Shown here piece by piece: positions 1 to 7,904 of a stretch of DNA of 10,891 bases (position 1 is its first letter; each line of letters opens with the position of its first letter). A model generated the notes under the pieces. That model had not been told where the DNA came from. It saw only the letters and a program-made list of their open reading frames with translations, and ran no database searches. The position numbers and the translations under genes are program-made. The DNA comes from an uncultured Caulobacter sp. (lineage in GTDB: Bacteria > Pseudomonadota > Alphaproteobacteria > Caulobacterales > Caulobacteraceae): positions 1 to 10,891 of the forward strand of contig CALKHU010000069.1 of the NCBI GenBank assembly GCA_937991555.1. The letters run 5' to 3'.

Positions 1-1
1 C

Positions 2-1036
2 CACGTCCACCTGACCAGCGAGCAGGGACCGAACGCCCGGCTCGAGGAGTACACCAAGACCCGGTCCGACCTGGCCCTCGACGGCGCCTGGAACGGCCTG
101 AAGACGCTGAAGGCGGGCTTCACGACGGTGGCCGACGTCGGCGCGCCCAACGAGTCGATCTTCGCCCTGCGCGACGCGATCCGGGCCGGACGTATTCCCG
201 GTCCGCGCATCATCGCCGCCGGCTCGCCGATCTCGGTGCACGGCGGCCACGGCGACCCGGCCACGGGCGTGCAGGAGGCGATGGTCCACGTCTTCCGCGG
301 CTCGTCGGTCTGCTCTGGCGCCGATGACTGCCGCCGCGCGGTGCGCGAACAGGTCCGCGCCGGCGCCGACATCATCAAGATCACCGCCACCGGCGGGGTG
401 CTGTCCCAGACGGCGGCAGGCCTCTCCCAGCAGTTCTCGCAGGACGAGCTGAAGGCGATCGTCGAGGCCGCTCACTCGATGGGCCGCAAGGTCACGGCCC
501 ATGCCCACGGCGCCGACGGCGTCAACGCCTTCCTGGCGGCGGGCGGCGACTCGATCGAGCACGGCACCTACCTCGACGCCGAGTCGATCCGGCTGTTCAA
601 GGCGAAGGGCGCGTGGCTGGTGCCGACGCTGATGGCCGGCGACTTCGTCGCCCGCGAAGCCGCCAAGCCGGACACCTTCTTCACCCCCGCCCAGCGCGAC
701 AAGGCCCTGCAGGCCGGCCCGCAGATGCTCGACATGGCCCGCCGCGCCCGCGAGGGCGGGGTCAGGATCGCGTTCGGGACCGACACCGGCGTCTCCGCGC
801 ATGGGGACAACGCCGGCGAGTTCGCGCTGATGGTCAAGGCCGGCTTCACCCCCATCGACGCCATCCGGAGCGCCACGGTGTGGGCGGCCGAGCACCTCGG
901 GCTGCAGGCCCTGGTCGGCGCGCTGAAGCCCGGCATGCAGGCGGACCTGATCGCGGTAAAGGGCGACCCGACCACCGACGTCACCGAGCTGACGCGGGTG
1001 AGCTTCGTGATGAAGGGCGGCGTGGTCTACAGGTAG
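2..1036 (+). CDS. Amidohydrolase family protein (COG1228, Xaa-Pro/Xaa-Arg dipeptidase-like), 5'-truncated
   Basis: This is a metal-dependent hydrolase of the amidohydrolase superfamily, probably cleaving dipeptides or related amides. The reading frame is open from base 2, so the true start lies outside the window; the GTG at 128 is internal. The first visible residues are HVHLTSE, the HxH metal-binding motif at the end of the first barrel strand. The other ligands follow in order: a Lys in IIKITATGG (codon 377), the candidate bridging carboxylated lysine; His in TAHAHG (codon 500); His in SIEHG (codon 560); and Asp in FGTDTG (codon 782). The C-terminus has the usual QADLIAVKGDP strand that rejoins the small beta-sandwich domain. 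About 344 residues are present, against roughly 400–430 for the family, so the missing part should hold the beginning of the sandwich domain and possibly a signal peptide. Caulobacter COG1228 members have been characterised as Xaa-Arg/Lys or Xaa-Pro dipeptidases; the substrate here is not determined. Its 3' end overlaps that of convergent lpxK by 10 nt. Confidence 0.88.
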   Translation, partial: HVHLTSEQGPNARLEEYTKTRSDLALDGAWNGLKTLKAGFTTVADVGAPNESIFALRDAIRAGRIPGPRIIAAGSPISVHGGHGDPATGVQEAMVHVFRGSSVCSGADDCRRAVREQVRAGADIIKITATGGVLSQTAAGLSQQFSQDELKAIVEAAHSMGRKVTAHAHGADGVNAFLAAGGDSIEHGTYLDAESIRLFKAKGAWLVPTLMAGDFVAREAAKPDTFFTPAQRDKALQAGPQMLDMARRAREGGVRIAFGTDTGVSAHGDNAGEFALMVKAGFTPIDAIRSATVWAAEHLGLQALVGALKPGMQADLIAVKGDPTTDVTELTRVSFVMKGGVVYR

Positions 1037-2043
1037 TCCCCGCCCAGGCGGGAGAGGAGGCCGAGCACCTTCCCCTCATCCTCGAAGGTCGCCTTCACCG
1101 GCCACATGGCGACCTTCGCTCGCCATTCGGCGGGCAGCCGCACCCAGTCCTTCTCGGTGGTGACGAGGCCGGCCCCGAAGGCCGCGGCGCGGCGGGCCAG
1201 CGCCTGCAGCGTCGCCTCGTCGAAAACGCCGTGATCGGGGAAGGGCGCGAAGTCCTTCAGCTCGCATCCGGCGGCGAGCAGCGCCCGCTCGACCTTCCAG
1301 GGCTTGCCGACGCCCGCGAAGCCGACCTGCGGCCCCGCCGGCGGCGGCGCGACCGGCTCCAGCCGCGCGACCAGCACCGGCGTGTCGCCGAACAGCGCGG
1401 TCAGCTCGGGGTCGGGCGCGGGAAGGTCGGCCGGCAGCAGCAGCACGACGGCGTCGGCCCGCGCCAGCCCGGCGGCCAGCGGCTCGCGCATCGGTCCAGC
1501 CGGAAACACCCGCCCGTCGCCGAACGGCCACTCGCCGTTCCGGGTCTCGCCGTCGACGACGACCAGCGACAGCGTCTTCGTCAGGGACGGATTCTGGTGG
1601 CCGTCGTCCATGACCACGACATCGGCGCCGGCCGCCTTCGCCGCCTTCGCGCCGGCGGGCCGGTCCGCGCTGATCCACATCGGATAGTCGTGGGCCAGCA
1701 TCAGCGGTTCGTCGCCGACGTCTGCGGCCGTATGGACGGCGGGATCGACGCGATGCACGCCCTTCAGACGCCCGCCATAGCCGCGCGACAGGCCGTGGGC
1801 GACGAAGCCCCTCGCGGTCAGCAGCCGCAGCAGTTCACGCACCACCGGCGTCTTGCCCGTGCCGCCGGCGGTCAGGTTGCCGACGCAGACCACCGGCACG
1901 CCGGCGTCCTCCGGAACGGTCCTCGCGATCCGGCGCGCGGTGACCGACGCCCAGATCCAGCTGAACGGCGTCAGCAGCGCCCGCTGCATCCGACCGGGCA
2001 ACGGATCGCGCACGTACCACCAGCGGGGCGTCGACAGCGTCAT
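1027..2043 (-). CDS. lpxK: Tetraacyldisaccharide 4'-kinase (lipid A 4'-kinase)
   Basis: LpxK transfers phosphate from ATP to the 4' position of tetraacyldisaccharide 1-phosphate, giving lipid IVA, at the cytoplasmic face of the inner membrane. The protein has 338 residues, normal for the family. A hydrophobic, amphipathic N-terminus (about residues 18–36) fits membrane association. The P-loop GNLTAGGTGKTP (55–66) is the LpxK-specific Walker A. It is followed by SRGYGG (86–91), GDEP (110–113), and DDGHQN (146–151), the usual LpxK DDG-x-Q segment. Near the C-terminus come FPDHGVF, with the conserved His, and TTEKDWVRLP. The ATG overlaps the TGA of waaA (ATGA, 4 nt), which implies translational coupling. 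It is the last gene of the msbA–waaA operon and ends inside the last codons of the convergent amidohydrolase gene. Confidence 0.96.
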   Translation of the reverse strand: MTLSTPRWWYVRDPLPGRMQRALLTPFSWIWASVTARRIARTVPEDAGVPVVCVGNLTAGGTGKTPVVRELLRLLTARGFVAHGLSRGYGGRLKGVHRVDPAVHTAADVGDEPLMLAHDYPMWISADRPAGAKAAKAAGADVVVMDDGHQNPSLTKTLSLVVVDGETRNGEWPFGDGRVFPAGPMREPLAAGLARADAVVLLLPADLPAPDPELTALFGDTPVLVARLEPVAPPPAGPQVGFAGVGKPWKVERALLAAGCELKDFAPFPDHGVFDEATLQALARRAAAFGAGLVTTEKDWVRLPAEWRAKVAMWPVKATFEDEGKVLGLLSRLGGDYL

Positions 2044-3299
2044 GGCAGCAGCGGCTCCAGCTGCGCCCAGGCGTCATCGAGAGCGGCGGACTTCGAGGCC
2101 GCGAACGCGCGTCCCGCCTCGCCGATCCGCCGGGCTCGGGCCGGGTCGGCCAGAAGCTCGCCGATCAGCCGCGAGAGGTCCGCCTCGCTGTGCGCCAGCA
2201 GGGCGCCGGTCTCGCCGGCCAGCATCTCCGCATAGACATCCTGGAAGTTGAAGGCATGCGGGCCGGTGATCACCGGCGCCCCCAGCCGCGCGGGCTCCAG
2301 CGGGTTGTGGCCGCCGATCCCGGGCGCGAAGCCGCCGCCCATCACCGCCACGTCGGCGAGCCGGAACCACAGGCCCATCTCGCCCAGGGTGTCGGCGACA
2401 TGGACGCGGTCGCCCGGCCCGATCGGCTCCCCGGTCGACCGCCGGCCGGGCGACAGGTCCTTCAGCGCCTCGGCGACCTCACCGCCCCGTTCCGGGTGCC
2501 GCGGGACCAGGATCAGCAGCGCCGGCGGGTCCGTCGGAGGCAGGCGCCGGAAGGCGTCCGCGACGAAGACCTCTTCCTGCGGATGGGTGCTCGCCGCCAC
2601 CACGACAGGGCGCCCGCCGACCTGCGCCCGCACCCGCGCCAGCTCCGCCTCGTCGCAGGCCAGAGGCGCGCCGACATACTTCAGGTTCACCAGCGGACCG
2701 GGGGCGACATAGCGCGCCAGCCGGTCGGCGCTGGCGCGGTCCTGCGGCAGCACGCGGTCGAAGGCGCCCAGGACGGTGCGGGCGAGCCCGGGCGCCCAGG
2801 ACCATCCCCTGGCGGTCTTCGCGGTGATGCGGGCCGACAGCAGGACCAGCTTCGCCCCCTGGCGCTTGGCGCCGAGGATCAGGTTCGGCCAGAACTCGCT
2901 TTCGACGAAGATCGCCAGGTCGGGCCGCCAATGCTCCAGGAACCGGCTGGAAGAGCCCGGCGTGTCGAGCGGCGCGTACTGGTGGATCGCGCCCGCCGGC
3001 AGGCGCTTGCCGAGCAGCTCCGCCGAGGTCGCCGTGCCGGAGGTCACCAGAACCGTTGTCTCCGGCCGGCGCGCGCGCAGCCGCTCGATCAGCGGCAGCA
3101 CCGAAAGGCTCTCGCCGACGCTGACGGCATGGATCCACACCAGCGGCCCGGCCGGCCGGTCGACCGAGGCGACTCCCAGCCGCTCGTCGTGACGGACCGG
3201 GTCTTCCTTTCCCTGCCGGGCGCGGCTGACCAGGATGCCGGGCGTGAACGGCTCCAGCAGCGTCACGCCGAGCCGGTAGAGGATCAGGCCGAGCGACAA
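2040..3299 (-). CDS. waaA: 3-deoxy-D-manno-octulosonic acid (Kdo) transferase
   Basis: WaaA (KdtA) moves Kdo from CMP-Kdo onto lipid IVA, a GT30 glycosyltransferase step at the inner membrane. The protein has 419 residues, standard length. The N-terminal membrane anchor (about 3–20) leads into GPLVWIHAVSVGES (51–64), which contains the conserved Glu at 63. Next come ESEFWPN (133–139), ASTHPQEE (236–243), DTLGEMG (303–309) and GGHNPLEPA (329–337), the CMP-Kdo side. The number of Kdo units added cannot be read from the sequence. The start is TTG at 3299, and no Shine-Dalgarno is visible. An in-frame TGA (3305–3303), the stop of the CDF gene, lies just one codon (CCC) upstream, so no earlier start is possible. 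Initiation therefore probably depends on ribosomes terminating at the CDF stop. Confidence 0.96.
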   Translation of the reverse strand: MSLGLILYRLGVTLLEPFTPGILVSRARQGKEDPVRHDERLGVASVDRPAGPLVWIHAVSVGESLSVLPLIERLRARRPETTVLVTSGTATSAELLGKRLPAGAIHQYAPLDTPGSSSRFLEHWRPDLAIFVESEFWPNLILGAKRQGAKLVLLSARITAKTARGWSWAPGLARTVLGAFDRVLPQDRASADRLARYVAPGPLVNLKYVGAPLACDEAELARVRAQVGGRPVVVAASTHPQEEVFVADAFRRLPPTDPPALLILVPRHPERGGEVAEALKDLSPGRRSTGEPIGPGDRVHVADTLGEMGLWFRLADVAVMGGGFAPGIGGHNPLEPARLGAPVITGPHAFNFQDVYAEMLAGETGALLAHSEADLSRLIGELLADPARARRIGEAGRAFAASKSAALDDAWAQLEPLLP

Positions 3300-3302
3300 G
3301 GG

Positions 3303-4262
3303 TCAGACCACGTGGGCCGGCGCGAGGTGGCAGGGGCGCCCGCCCTCGCCTGTCTCGACCTGGAGGGTCGGGTGGCCGATGCGGAAATGCTGCTCGAGCC
3401 CGTGGGCGACCTCATGCAGGAAGGCGTCGCAATCGGCGTTGTCCGGTCGAACGAGATGGGCGGTCAGGGCGACCTCGGTGGTGCTCATCGCCCAGATGTG
3501 CAGGTCGTGGACCTCGGTGACGCCCGGGCGCCCGGCCAGCCAGACCTTCACCGCCTCTGGATCGACCCCGCGCGGGGCCGCGTCGAGCGCGAGGTCCAGA
3601 GAGTCGCGCAGCAGGCTCCAGGTGCCGATCACGATGACGAGCGCGATGACCAGGCTGACCGCCGGGTCGATCCACAGCCAGCCGGTGAAGAAGATCACCG
3701 CCCCGGCCGCCACCACGCCGACCGACACCGCCGCGTCGGCCGCCATGTGCAGGAAGGCGCCGCGGACGTTGAGGTCATGGTGACCCTTCATGAACATCAG
3801 CGCTGTCGCCGTATTGATGATCACCCCGATCGCGGCGACGACCATCACCGGGCCAGGCTGGACCGGATCGGGGGAGCCGAACCGACGGATGGCCTCCCAG
3901 ACGATCATGCCGACCGCCAGCAGCAGCAGCCCGGCGTTGGCCAGAGAGGCGAGGATGGTGCCTTTCCGGTAGCCGTAGGTCCGGCGCAGCGTCGGCGCCT
4001 TCCTGGCCATGCCGGCGGCGGCCCACGCCAGCAGCAGGCTCAGCACGTCGGACAGGTTGTGGCCGGCGTCGGCCAGTAGGGCCAGCGAACCGGTCCACAG
4101 GCCCGCAACCGCTTCGGCCGCCACGAAACCGATGTTCAGGATCGCCCCGACCGCGAAGGCGCGGCCGAAGTCCGCCGGCGCATGGCTGTGTCCGGCGTGG
4201 CCATGCGCATGACCGTGGTCGTGCCCATGGCCGTGGTGGTGCTCGTGGCTGTCGTGCGCCAT
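3303..4262 (-). CDS. Cation diffusion facilitator (CDF) zinc/cobalt/cadmium exporter, CzcD/ZitB-like
   Basis: This is an inner-membrane antiporter that exports divalent metal ions, most likely Zn2+, in exchange for protons. The protein has 319 residues. The first 27 contain 13 histidines in HG/HD/HA repeats, a typical cytoplasmic metal-gathering tail of zinc CDFs. About six transmembrane segments follow (roughly 35–55, 57–82, 102–124, 137–157, 172–192, 198–215). The intramembrane site is HxxxD in TM2 (H68, D72) and HxxxD in TM5 (H172, D176), the 2His-2Asp pattern linked in this family with zinc preference. The C-terminal cytoplasmic domain carries VTEVHDLHIWAMS (248–260), as in CzcD/ZitB. The gene starts 12 nt after the DUF374 stop and ends 3 nt before the waaA start, in the same frame as waaA, so it is embedded in the lipid A operon. 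No private metal-responsive promoter is visible in the 12-nt gap. Confidence 0.93.
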   Translation of the reverse strand: MAHDSHEHHHGHGHDHGHAHGHAGHSHAPADFGRAFAVGAILNIGFVAAEAVAGLWTGSLALLADAGHNLSDVLSLLLAWAAAGMARKAPTLRRTYGYRKGTILASLANAGLLLLAVGMIVWEAIRRFGSPDPVQPGPVMVVAAIGVIINTATALMFMKGHHDLNVRGAFLHMAADAAVSVGVVAAGAVIFFTGWLWIDPAVSLVIALVIVIGTWSLLRDSLDLALDAAPRGVDPEAVKVWLAGRPGVTEVHDLHIWAMSTTEVALTAHLVRPDNADCDAFLHEVAHGLEQHFRIGHPTLQVETGEGGRPCHLAPAHVV

Positions 4263-4274
4263 GGCCTCAGACTC

Positions 4275-4976
4275 TCATTCGCCGCCGCGCCCGTCCAGCA
4301 GCGCCTCGGCGCGCTCGGTGACGGCGGTCAGCCGGGCCGCCCAGTCGCGGGCGAGCGCCTCCAGGTCGTCGTCGCGGCCGGCGTAGTGCGGGCCGTCCCA
4401 GACCATCGCGCCCTTCGAGAACGGCAGCGGGATCAGGGTCCGGTCCCAGCTGCCGATGCGCACGCAGGGCTTGCTGGCCAGGCCGACGAAGATCACCGGC
4501 GCGCCGGTCACCCGGGCGAGCGTGGGCGTGCCGAGCTGCATCACCTCCGCCGGCCCGCGCGGGCCATCGGGGGTGATGGCGATGCCGCCGCCGCCCTTCA
4601 CCCATTTGATCATGTCGCGGAAGGCCTGCTCGCCGTGCTTGTTCTTGCCCGGCGCCGAGCCTTTCTTCGACGAGCCGCGAATGGCCGGGAAGCCGATCTG
4701 CTGAACGGTCAGGGCGATGAACTCGCCGTCGGCGGAACGGCTGATCAGGGCGCGCATGTCCTGCTTGTCGGGCCCCTGGGGCCAGCTCTGCGGCGCCAGC
4801 GGAATGCGGGCGTGCCAGAAGCACAGGATGGCGCCGCCGCCCGAGGCCCAGACGTCCCTCGCCTGCTGCTGCCCCTCACGGGTCCAGCGAAGGGTCGCGT
4901 AGCAGAGCCGCAGCCAGGTCGCGAACAGGAAGGCCAGCGCGTGCTGGACCGCGGCGGAACGGAAGAAGGCCTTCAA
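4275..4976 (-). CDS. DUF374 lysophospholipid-type acyltransferase, candidate lipid A secondary acyltransferase (LpxJ-like)
   Basis: A DUF374-family acyltransferase of about 233 residues, probably acting on lipid A precursors at the inner membrane. Numbering is from the TTG at 4976. Visible motifs are a hydrophobic N-terminal segment (about 11–28), FWHARIPL (53–60) with the candidate catalytic His55, ISRSADGEFIA (78–88), RGSSKKG (100–106) and TPDGPRGPA (135–143). These are the hallmark blocks of the family, which lacks the strict HX4D box of PlsC. Start choice: a GTG at 5045 would add 23 Arg/Pro-rich residues lying inside msbA and has no Shine-Dalgarno. The TTG at 4976, one base after the msbA stop, has GGGAG 9 nt upstream. 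Family knowledge: DUF374 includes LpxJ of epsilonproteobacteria, a late lipid A acyltransferase. The position between msbA and waaA supports a similar job here, but the acyl donor and position are unknown. Confidence 0.9.
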   Translation of the reverse strand: MKAFFRSAAVQHALAFLFATWLRLCYATLRWTREGQQQARDVWASGGGAILCFWHARIPLAPQSWPQGPDKQDMRALISRSADGEFIALTVQQIGFPAIRGSSKKGSAPGKNKHGEQAFRDMIKWVKGGGGIAITPDGPRGPAEVMQLGTPTLARVTGAPVIFVGLASKPCVRIGSWDRTLIPLPFSKGAMVWDGPHYAGRDDDLEALARDWAARLTAVTERAEALLDGRGGE

Positions 4977-4977
4977 C

Positions 4978-6756
<1,779 letters not shown>

Positions 6757-6780
6757 CGGCTGGAGAATCGCCCTTCGGAT

Positions 6781-6809
6781 TTGCGAGCGGATGCGGAGAG
6801 CCCTACTTA
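6781..6809 (+). promoter_or_regulatory. Putative sigma-70-type promoter for the phosphatase gene
   Basis: TTGCGA (6781–6786) and TACTTA (6804–6809) are separated by 17 nt. They stand about 25 nt upstream of the TTG start, leaving room for a short leader that contains the ribosome binding site. The fit to −35/−10 consensus is moderate; in G+C-rich DNA such AT-richer hexamers are uncommon, which adds some weight. The same 77-nt interval must also hold the msbA promoter, for which no clear hexamers are seen. Confidence 0.35.
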
Positions 6810-6821
6810 GGACGCTCTTTC

Positions 6822-6827
6822 AGGGAG
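6822..6827 (+). promoter_or_regulatory. Ribosome binding site of the TTG-initiated phosphatase gene
   Basis: AGGGAG lies 6 nt upstream of the TTG at 6834, close to ideal spacing. It decides in favour of this non-ATG start. Confidence 0.6.
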
Positions 6828-6833
6828 CGCCAC

Positions 6834-7499
6834 TTGTCGAGCCACGACCTTTCCACGCGGTGGGGCCGCTTCAAGGCCTACTGGAGCTCGATCTGGGGCG
6901 ACCACGCCTTCCTTCGCGTCGGCTTTTCGAATGCCCACTGGATCGGGCCGGACATGGTCCGCGCCGCCCAGCCCTGGCCCTATCAGCTCAAGTACTGGAA
7001 GCGCGACGGCATCCGCACGATCGTGAACCTGCGCGGCGGCGTCGGCGCCAGCTTCTATGCGCTCGAGAAGGACGCCTGCGAACGGCTCGGCCTGAACTTC
7101 CGGGACTTCATCATCACCTCACGCGCCGTTCCCAAGCGCGAGACGGTGCTGGCGGCCAAGGAACTCTTCGAGACGATCGAGTATCCGGCGCTGATGCACT
7201 GCAAGTCCGGCGCGGACCGGGCCGGGATCATGAGCGTCTTCTACCGTCACTTCCATCTCGGCCACCCGATCCGCGAGGCTGTGAAGGAACTGGGCCTGCG
7301 CACCCTGCATGTGAAGCAGGGCAAGACCGGCGTGCTGGACTATGTGTTCGAGCGCTATCTGGCCGAGGCCGAACCCCGGGGGATCAGCTTCATCGACTGG
7401 GTGATGAGCGACGCCTACGACCCGGTGAAGATCAAGGGCGACTTCCAGGAGAGCTGGTGGGGCACGCTGGTCGTCGACAGGCTGCTGCGCCGGGAATAG
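6834..7499 (+). CDS. Cysteine phosphatase (tyrosine/dual-specificity fold), CtpA-like
   Basis: A 221-residue phosphatase of the CX5R superfamily. The P-loop is HCKSGADRAG, with nucleophile Cys123 and phosphate-binding Arg129. An upstream NLRGG turn (65–69) and Asp91 in NFRDF, a possible general acid, complete the fold pattern. There is no clear signal peptide or membrane span, although the N-terminus is Trp/aromatic-rich (RWGRFKAYWSSIWG) and could be amphipathic. The C-terminus (after about 185) carries a Trp-rich tail with ESWWG. Family knowledge: Caulobacter crescentus CtpA, an essential tyrosine-phosphatase homologue, is needed for envelope integrity and has been tied to lipid A phosphate processing. 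The divergent position 77 nt from msbA makes the same role likely here, but that is inference. The substrate could be a phospholipid, lipid A or a phosphoprotein. The start is TTG, chosen for the AGGGAG upstream. Confidence 0.85.
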   Translation: MSSHDLSTRWGRFKAYWSSIWGDHAFLRVGFSNAHWIGPDMVRAAQPWPYQLKYWKRDGIRTIVNLRGGVGASFYALEKDACERLGLNFRDFIITSRAVPKRETVLAAKELFETIEYPALMHCKSGADRAGIMSVFYRHFHLGHPIREAVKELGLRTLHVKQGKTGVLDYVFERYLAEAEPRGISFIDWVMSDAYDPVKIKGDFQESWWGTLVVDRLLRRE

Positions 7500-7506
7500 C
7501 GGCGAC

Positions 7507-7593
7507 TCAGACGGTCTGGTCGACGCCGCCGAGAGTGAAGGCGGCAACGCCGAGGACGACGAACATCGCGATGGCGGACAGGGTCTCAAGCAT
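7507..7593 (-). CDS. 28-residue single-span membrane protein, function unknown
   Basis: A very short gene, too small for most gene finders. The minus strand reads ATG at 7593 to TGA at 7507, 28 residues beginning MLETLSAIAMF and ending GGVDQTV. Residues 5–23 are an uninterrupted hydrophobic stretch (Leu, Ala, Ile, Val, Phe) with one Glu before and one Asp after, which would form one transmembrane helix. Support for it being real: AGGGAGG stands 5 nt before the ATG, the best ribosome binding site in the window, and the composition is that of a membrane protein rather than a G+C-driven shadow frame. It ends 7 nt from the stop of the convergent phosphatase gene. I do not recognise a family. Small proteins of this shape often attach to membrane complexes, but no partner can be named. 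Confidence 0.6.
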   Translation of the reverse strand: MLETLSAIAMFVVLGVAAFTLGGVDQTV

Positions 7594-7598
7594 GGGAG

Positions 7599-7605
7599 CC
7601 TCCCT
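7599..7605 (-). promoter_or_regulatory. Strong ribosome binding site of the 28-aa gene
   Basis: AGGGAGG is followed by CTCCC and then ATG. The bases GGGA and TCCC flank GGC and can pair in a small 4-bp hairpin, so the site might be partly masked when translation is not under way. The masking is only a possibility. Confidence 0.6.
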
Positions 7606-7740
7606 AGATGGCGGCTCCTTAGGCGCTTCGTGTGACGGGCTGTTGACGCTCGACTCCCGCGTCATCGGCCGGTTCGTCCGACGGCCGCCTGCGCCGTGCG
7701 TGCGTCCCCCCGGACCGGTCATTGGCCGGCCCGAAGGCAG

Positions 7741-7836
7741 GCTTCGACACGCTGCTTCGCGGCTGCTCAGGATGACGTGTTCGGAAGGCTACTCACCCGC
7801 GTCATGGTGAGCAGCGCCGAAGGCGCGTGTCGAACC
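7741..7836. repeat. Imperfect inverted repeat, two 36-nt arms with a 24-nt loop
   Basis: Arm 1 (7741–7776) read on the minus strand and arm 2 (7801–7836) read on the plus strand both begin GTCAT..TGAGCAGC and contain GCGTGTCGAA. They agree at most positions with a one-base shift in the middle. Each arm also has a small internal palindrome around GAA; in arm 2 it is perfect, GCGCC-GAA-GGCGC (7814–7826). The layout resembles the dispersed REP-like intergenic repeats of G+C-rich alphaproteobacteria. Copy number in the genome cannot be seen from here. Confidence 0.65.
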
Positions 7837-7868
7837 ACGCAACCACCCCTCCGCCCCACCACGCATGA

Positions 7869-7904
7869 GTGGCCCGACCCCGGACCACGTCCGGGGCGGG
7901 CCAC
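7869..7904. repeat. Strong hairpin, 8 bp + 1-nt bulge + 8 bp, 3-nt loop
   Basis: GTGGCCCG pairs with CGGGCCAC, and CCCCGGAC with GTCCGGGG, around a CAC loop, with a single bulged A at 7877. Flanking C-rich (7843–7857) and G-rich (7915–7931) runs can lengthen the stem imperfectly. It lies 32 nt beyond the DUF4170 stop and could help end that transcript, but there is no T-run after it in that direction, so an intrinsic terminator is not supported. A dispersed intergenic repeat unit is the better reading. Confidence 0.6.

Noticed and set aside
613..2235. Plus-strand open frame of 540 codons across the end of the amidohydrolase gene, lpxK and the end of waaA
   Set aside because: It crosses three well-supported genes in other frames or strands and has shadow-type composition. 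No plausible start signal or family resemblance is seen.
2190..4079. Plus-strand open frame of 629 codons opposite waaA and the CDF gene
   Set aside because: Its translation is rich in Arg, Gln, Gly and Asp with no domain pattern, and it runs antisense to two clear genes. Long stop-free antisense frames are expected at about 70% G+C.
4180..4262. Repetitive CAT/GTG-rich stretch that looks like a short tandem repeat
   Set aside because: It is the coding sequence of the His-rich N-terminus of the CDF exporter; the repetition follows from alternating His and Gly/Ala/Asp codons.
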